Made by a program: the position numbers and the translations under genes. This document shows, in pieces, positions 61,084 to 64,000 of a DNA stretch of 64,000 bases; position 1 is the first letter of the stretch, and every line of letters starts with the position of its first letter. The notes under the pieces were generated by a model. It saw nothing but the letters and a program-made list of their open reading frames with translations. It had not been told where the DNA came from and ran no database searches. Origin of the DNA: Polaromonas sp. YR568 (GTDB taxonomy: Bacteria; Pseudomonadota; Gammaproteobacteria; Burkholderiales; Burkholderiaceae_C); the NCBI RefSeq assembly GCF_900116715.1, contig NZ_FPBM01000005.1, forward strand, positions 186,001-250,000, written 5' to 3'.

Positions 61084-61498
61084 TCACGCTCTCCCTGATT
61101 CCGTTTTTCTTCTTGGCGCCGGGCCGTGTGCCCGGGCTGCATGGATTCTAGGTTTTGAGCACGGGAACTGTAAGAAGTGTTACATCGATTGGGCGAAGAA
61201 ATTCCCCATCTGTTGGTAAACGGAAAGATCAGACAACTGACGGCTGACCTGAAGGACGGTATCCGACGCACCCACTTGCTATTCAATTTATAGCTGCTTA
61301 CGCCCTTGCCTATTGAGTTACAGGCCGATTTGGCATCTGAATTTGGTCGAAAAATGCTGCTTCAGCCCTTTGGGGCCGAAATGCAAAGCAGATTTGTCAT
61401 TTTTCGCAGATGCCCGTCCAGCCAGCTGCCTTTCCCCAGGGAGGGCGGCCCGGCTCATATATATAGAAGAGATAGAAGCGCAGCCGCAGGCCGTGCGC
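61084..61498. other. Intergenic region at the right end of the island
   Basis: 415 bases with no supported gene. It should contain the promoter of the cdiB operon (61084-61250, relatively AT-rich) and the dispersed repeat at 61290-61337. TATATATAG at about 61456-61466 lies just beyond the yraN stop. No attachment-site-like direct repeat with the left flank was seen. Confidence 0.5.
61290..61337. repeat. Dispersed repeat unit, intergenic copy
   Basis: ATAGCTGCTTACGCCCTTG (61290-61308), 14 variable bases, then GGCCGATTTGGCATC (61323-61337). It aligns without gaps to 39288-39335 inside putA. It lies at the island flank, 160 bases from the yraN stop. Confidence 0.75.
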
Positions 61499-61933
61499 TC
61501 AAGAGGCGTCGAACGCCGCCGGCAGCCATTCGATGGTGCCGCCGTCGATCAGCACCACGTCAAACCGGCAGGGCGGTGGGCTGGCGAAGCGTGTCAGGTA
61601 GTGACGTGCGGCGTGGATGATGCGCTGCTGCTTGACGGCGCCTATGCTGGCGGCCGCGCCGCCGTGCTGGTCACCGCTGCGCTGGCGCACCTCGACAAAC
61701 ACCAGGGTGCCGTCACGCGCGCGCATGACGAGGTCGATCTCGCCGCCGCCGCGGCCGGGCGTCCGATAATTGGTTTCGACGAGTTTGAGGCCGGCCCTGG
61801 CCAGGTAGGCGAGCGCAGCGGCTTCGGCGGCGTCACCGCGCGACTTGGTGGTAACCTGACCTGGCACGGCCTTGGCCACCGCTTTGGCGCCATCGGCGGA
61901 GCCATCCGCAACCTGTTTTCTGGAAAACCACAT
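61499..61933 (-). CDS. yraN: YraN family (UPF0102) nuclease-like protein
   Basis: 144 residues from the ATG at 61933 (MWFSRKQ); an in-frame upstream ATG at 61969 lies inside rsmI. The core is a restriction-endonuclease-like fold: RGDAAEAAALAYLARAGLKLVETNYR, GGGEIDLVMRARDGTLVFVEVRQR (the metal-binding Glu-x-Asp...Glu-Val-Lys-type site; the usual Lys is Arg here) and a C-terminal CRFDVVLID strand. Role unknown, possibly a Holliday-junction resolvase-like nuclease. Divergent from rsmI with start codons sharing one base. Ancestral neighbours would be diaA and dolP, now 14 kb away. Confidence 0.88.
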   Translation of the reverse strand: MWFSRKQVADGSADGAKAVAKAVPGQVTTKSRGDAAEAAALAYLARAGLKLVETNYRTPGRGGGEIDLVMRARDGTLVFVEVRQRSGDQHGGAAASIGAVKQQRIIHAARHYLTRFASPPPCRFDVVLIDGGTIEWLPAAFDAS

Positions 61934-62835
61934 TGAACGCTTCTTTCGACCTGGCCCTGGATGCGGCACGCGCCGCAGCAGGCATGCAGCATTATCCGGA
62001 AAGCGCGCTGTATGTTGTGGCCACGCCCATCGGCAACCTGGCCGACATCAGCCTGCGCGCGCTGCAGGTGCTGCAGCTGGTCGACGCGATCGCCTGCGAA
62101 GACAAGCGCCACTCGCAGCCGCTGCTGCGCCAGTACGGCATCGACAAACCGCTGCTGGCGGTGCATGAACACAACGAAGCCGAAGCCGCGGGCCTGGTGA
62201 TTGAACGCCTGCAACGCGGTGAGCGCGTGGCTTACGTGAGCGACGCCGGCACACCGGCCGTGAGCGACCCCGGCGCGCGTCTGGTGGCCGCGGTGCGCGC
62301 GGCCGGGCTGGCGGTGATGCCGCTGCCGGGCGCCAGCAGCGTGACCACGGTGCTGAGCGTGGCTGGGCTGGGCAACCCGGGCGGCGAAACCGGTTTTGTG
62401 TTTGCCGGCTTTTTGCCGAGCAAGGCAGGTGAGCGCGACCAGGCCATTGCCAAGTTGCAAGCCGACGCGCGGGCGGTTGTGATTCTGGAGGCGCCGCACC
62501 GCATCGAAGCACTGGCGCGCGCGATGGCCGTGCTGGGCGAGCGGCCCGTCACCATAGGCCGCGAGCTGACCAAACAATTTGAAGAGATCGCGACGGTGCC
62601 CGCGCAGGATTTCGCCGCCTGGCTGGCGGCCGGCCCACAGCGCACGCGTGGCGAGTTTGCGCTGGTGCTGCACCCAGCCGCGCTGGCCGAAAGCGCTGAA
62701 GACGGCACGCGCGTGCTGCAACTGCTGCTGGCCGAGCTGCCGCTGAAAACCGCCGTGAAGGTAGCGGCCGAGATCACCGGCGTGGGCCGCAATGAACTGT
62801 ATGACACGGCACTCAAGCTGAAGAAGGAAGCATGA
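61933..62835 (+). CDS. rsmI: 16S rRNA (cytidine1402-2'-O)-methyltransferase
   Basis: A 300-residue SAM-dependent methyltransferase of the tetrapyrrole-methylase fold. YVVATPIGNLADISLRALQVL, EDKRHSQPLLRQYGI and VAYVSDAGTPAVSDPGARLV are the family signatures. It methylates the ribose of C1402 in the 16S rRNA decoding centre together with RsmH. The start is a TTG at 61933 overlapping the yraN start codon on the other strand; an ATG at 61984 would remove 17 residues but leave the fold. The stop overlaps the MFS gene start by four bases. Confidence 0.95.
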   Translation: MNASFDLALDAARAAAGMQHYPESALYVVATPIGNLADISLRALQVLQLVDAIACEDKRHSQPLLRQYGIDKPLLAVHEHNEAEAAGLVIERLQRGERVAYVSDAGTPAVSDPGARLVAAVRAAGLAVMPLPGASSVTTVLSVAGLGNPGGETGFVFAGFLPSKAGERDQAIAKLQADARAVVILEAPHRIEALARAMAVLGERPVTIGRELTKQFEEIATVPAQDFAAWLAAGPQRTRGEFALVLHPAALAESAEDGTRVLQLLLAELPLKTAVKVAAEITGVGRNELYDTALKLKKEA

Positions 62836-64000
62836 ACCCAAAGGCCGACGAACTCTGGCGCGCACCCCGATGGACCTTGGCCGCCTTGCTGGCGGTGCTC
62901 GGCATGCTGGGGCCGTTTTCGATCGACACCTACATCCCGGCGTTTTCGGGCATCGCGCAGTCGCTGGGCGCGTCGCCGGTGGAGATGCAGCAGACGCTGT
63001 CGGCCTACCTCTTCGGCTTTGCTTTCATGAACCTGTTTCACGGTGCGCTGGCCGACAGCTTTGGCCGCCGGCCTGTGGTGCTGTGGGGCATTGCGCTGTT
63101 CACGCTGGCCTCGGCCGGCTGCGCGCTGTCGCAAAGCATAGGGCAACTGGTGTTCTTTCGCGCGGTGCAGGGTTTGTCGACCGGCGCGGGCATTGTGGTG
63201 TCGCGTGCGGTGATACGCGACATGTACCCGCCGGCGCAGGCGCAGCAGGTGATGAGCCAGGTGACGATTTATTTCGGCGTGGCGCCGGCGCTCGCGCCCA
63301 TCGTGGGTGGCTGGCTGTTTGTGCACCTGGGCTGGCATAGCATTTTCTGGTTTCTCACCGGCGTGGGTGTCGTCCTCTGGGCCACCAACTACCGCTTCCT
63401 GCCCGAGACGCTGCCGCCGCTGGAACGCCAGTCCTTCAAGTTCAAGCACCTGATGCGCGGCTACTGGCAGCTGGGCTCAAGCCCGCGCTTTTTGCTGCTG
63501 GCGCTGGCCAGCGGTGTGCCCTTTAACGGCATGTTTTTGTATGTGCTGTCGGCCCCCGCCTTTCTGGGCGAGCACCTGTCGCTGCAGCCCACCGAGTTCT
63601 TCTGGTTTTTTCTGCTCACCATCACCGGCATCATGTCGGGCGCCTGGCTGAGCGGGCGGCTGGCGGGCAAGATCGCGCCCAAGCAGCAGATACGCCACGG
63701 CTTTGTGGTGATGCTGGTGACCTCGGTGCTGAACCTGGCGGCCAACTTCTTCTTCACGCCGCATGTGTCGTGGGCGCTGTTTCCGATTGCGATATTTGCC
63801 TTTGGCTGGGCGCTGATGGTGCCGGTGGTCACCCTGCTCGTGCTGGACTTGTACCCCGAGCGGCGCGGCATGGCCTCATCGCTGCAAGCCTTTATCGGCT
63901 CAACCGCCAACGGCATCGTGGCGGGTATCGTCGCGCCGCTGGTGATGCATTCGACACCCGCGCTGGCGATGGTGTCGCTGGGCATGATGTGCATAGGCCT
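62832..64000 (+). CDS. Bcr/CflA-type MFS drug transporter (3' end outside window)
   Basis: The reading frame opens with MNPKADELWRAPRWTLAALL at 62832 and is still open at the window edge after 389 residues; only the last residues should be missing. GMLGPFSIDTYIPAFSGIAQSLG, then GALADSFGRRPV (loop 2-3 motif) and FRAVQGLSTGAGIVVSRAVIRD are typical of the Bcr/CflA subfamily of 12-helix proton antiporters, which export bicyclomycin, chloramphenicol, sulphonamides or cysteine. The start overlaps rsmI by four bases, giving translational coupling. Confidence 0.9.
   Translation, partial: MNPKADELWRAPRWTLAALLAVLGMLGPFSIDTYIPAFSGIAQSLGASPVEMQQTLSAYLFGFAFMNLFHGALADSFGRRPVVLWGIALFTLASAGCALSQSIGQLVFFRAVQGLSTGAGIVVSRAVIRDMYPPAQAQQVMSQVTIYFGVAPALAPIVGGWLFVHLGWHSIFWFLTGVGVVLWATNYRFLPETLPPLERQSFKFKHLMRGYWQLGSSPRFLLLALASGVPFNGMFLYVLSAPAFLGEHLSLQPTEFFWFFLLTITGIMSGAWLSGRLAGKIAPKQQIRHGFVVMLVTSVLNLAANFFFTPHVSWALFPIAIFAFGWALMVPVVTLLVLDLYPERRGMASSLQAFIGSTANGIVAGIVAPLVMHSTPALAMVSLGMMCIG

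Larger units (their letters stand above)
47663..61498. other. Accessory island carrying a two-partner secretion / CDI locus
   Basis: About 13.8 kb between the diaA-like gene and yraN. It contains cdiB, an exported accessory gene, cdiA, cdiI and a displaced candidate toxin-tail/immunity pair, all on the minus strand. Codon and base use drop to lower GC at 47944-50060. No integrase, transposase, tRNA or clear direct repeat was found at either end, but the right flank carries a dispersed repeat (61290-61337). The left flank, 47663-47943, holds no gene. Confidence 0.7.

Noticed and set aside
47663-61498. Prophage or integrative element interpretation of the island
   Set aside because: No integrase, phage, transposase or conjugation gene, and no tRNA or matching direct repeats at the ends; a secretion locus gained by homologous recombination fits better.
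61313-61936. 207-residue plus-strand open frame opposite yraN
   Set aside because: yraN on the other strand has the complete family core and the expected rsmI neighbour.

Overview
The window is GC-rich and densely packed chromosomal DNA from a betaproteobacterium, most likely Burkholderiales, family Comamonadaceae (Polaromonas/Rhodoferax/Variovorax-like). The reasons are a PhaM-type polyhydroxyalkanoate granule protein, DUF3567, DUF3617 and DUF2145 proteins, a YggS-PilT-PilU arrangement, an rsmI/yraN/SIS/BON neighbourhood, and dispersed intergenic repeats of the kind I associate with this family. No rRNA, tRNA, CRISPR array, transposase or integrase was recognised.

Region 1 (1-8.8 kb) holds envelope and lipid genes: a lipoprotein, an aldo/keto reductase, a four-gene membrane/exported operon (YiaA-like, a small exported protein, DUF2145, a zinc-ribbon membrane protein), an MFS-acyltransferase fusion coupled to a ceramidase-like membrane protein, and an XRE-family regulator. 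Three copies of a 17-bp palindrome (GTAT...ATAC) sit upstream of the lipoprotein, the YiaA operon and the regulator/ceramidase divergon. They suggest a previously unnoticed local regulon of the XRE protein.

Region 2 (8.8-34.6 kb) is ordinary metabolism and housekeeping: a NicX/M29-like enzyme, FIST, PhaM, MarC, FAH with an IclR regulator, DUF3108, AbrB, ChaN, an omega-amino-acid aminotransferase, PurU with a GcvA-like LysR, an exported beta-carbonic anhydrase, a lipoprotein/trypsin-like pair, GlcD followed directly by LrgA-LrgB, bactofilin, Ogt, GST, a stand-alone EF-G and an asparaginase.

Region 3 (34.6-47.7 kb) starts with a repeat-bearing gap and a perfect 22-bp palindrome. This precedes a five-gene operon with a Ras-like small GTPase and three roadblock/longin-type proteins, an MglA/MglB-like module. 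Then come PutA (with a dispersed DNA repeat built into its reading frame) and a divergent Lrp regulator, YggS, the twitching ATPases PilT and PilU, a beta-hydroxyacid dehydrogenase, and the envelope pair DolP-like BON lipoprotein and DiaA-like SIS protein.

Region 4 (47.7-61.5 kb) is an accessory island: a two-partner secretion / contact-dependent inhibition locus with CdiB, an uncharacterised exported protein, a 3079-residue CdiA ending in an EndoU-like toxin domain, its immunity gene, and a displaced candidate toxin-tail/immunity pair. It separates diaA-dolP from yraN and rsmI, genes that are clustered in other proteobacteria, so it looks like an insertion into that cluster. The window ends inside a Bcr/CflA-type MFS transporter.
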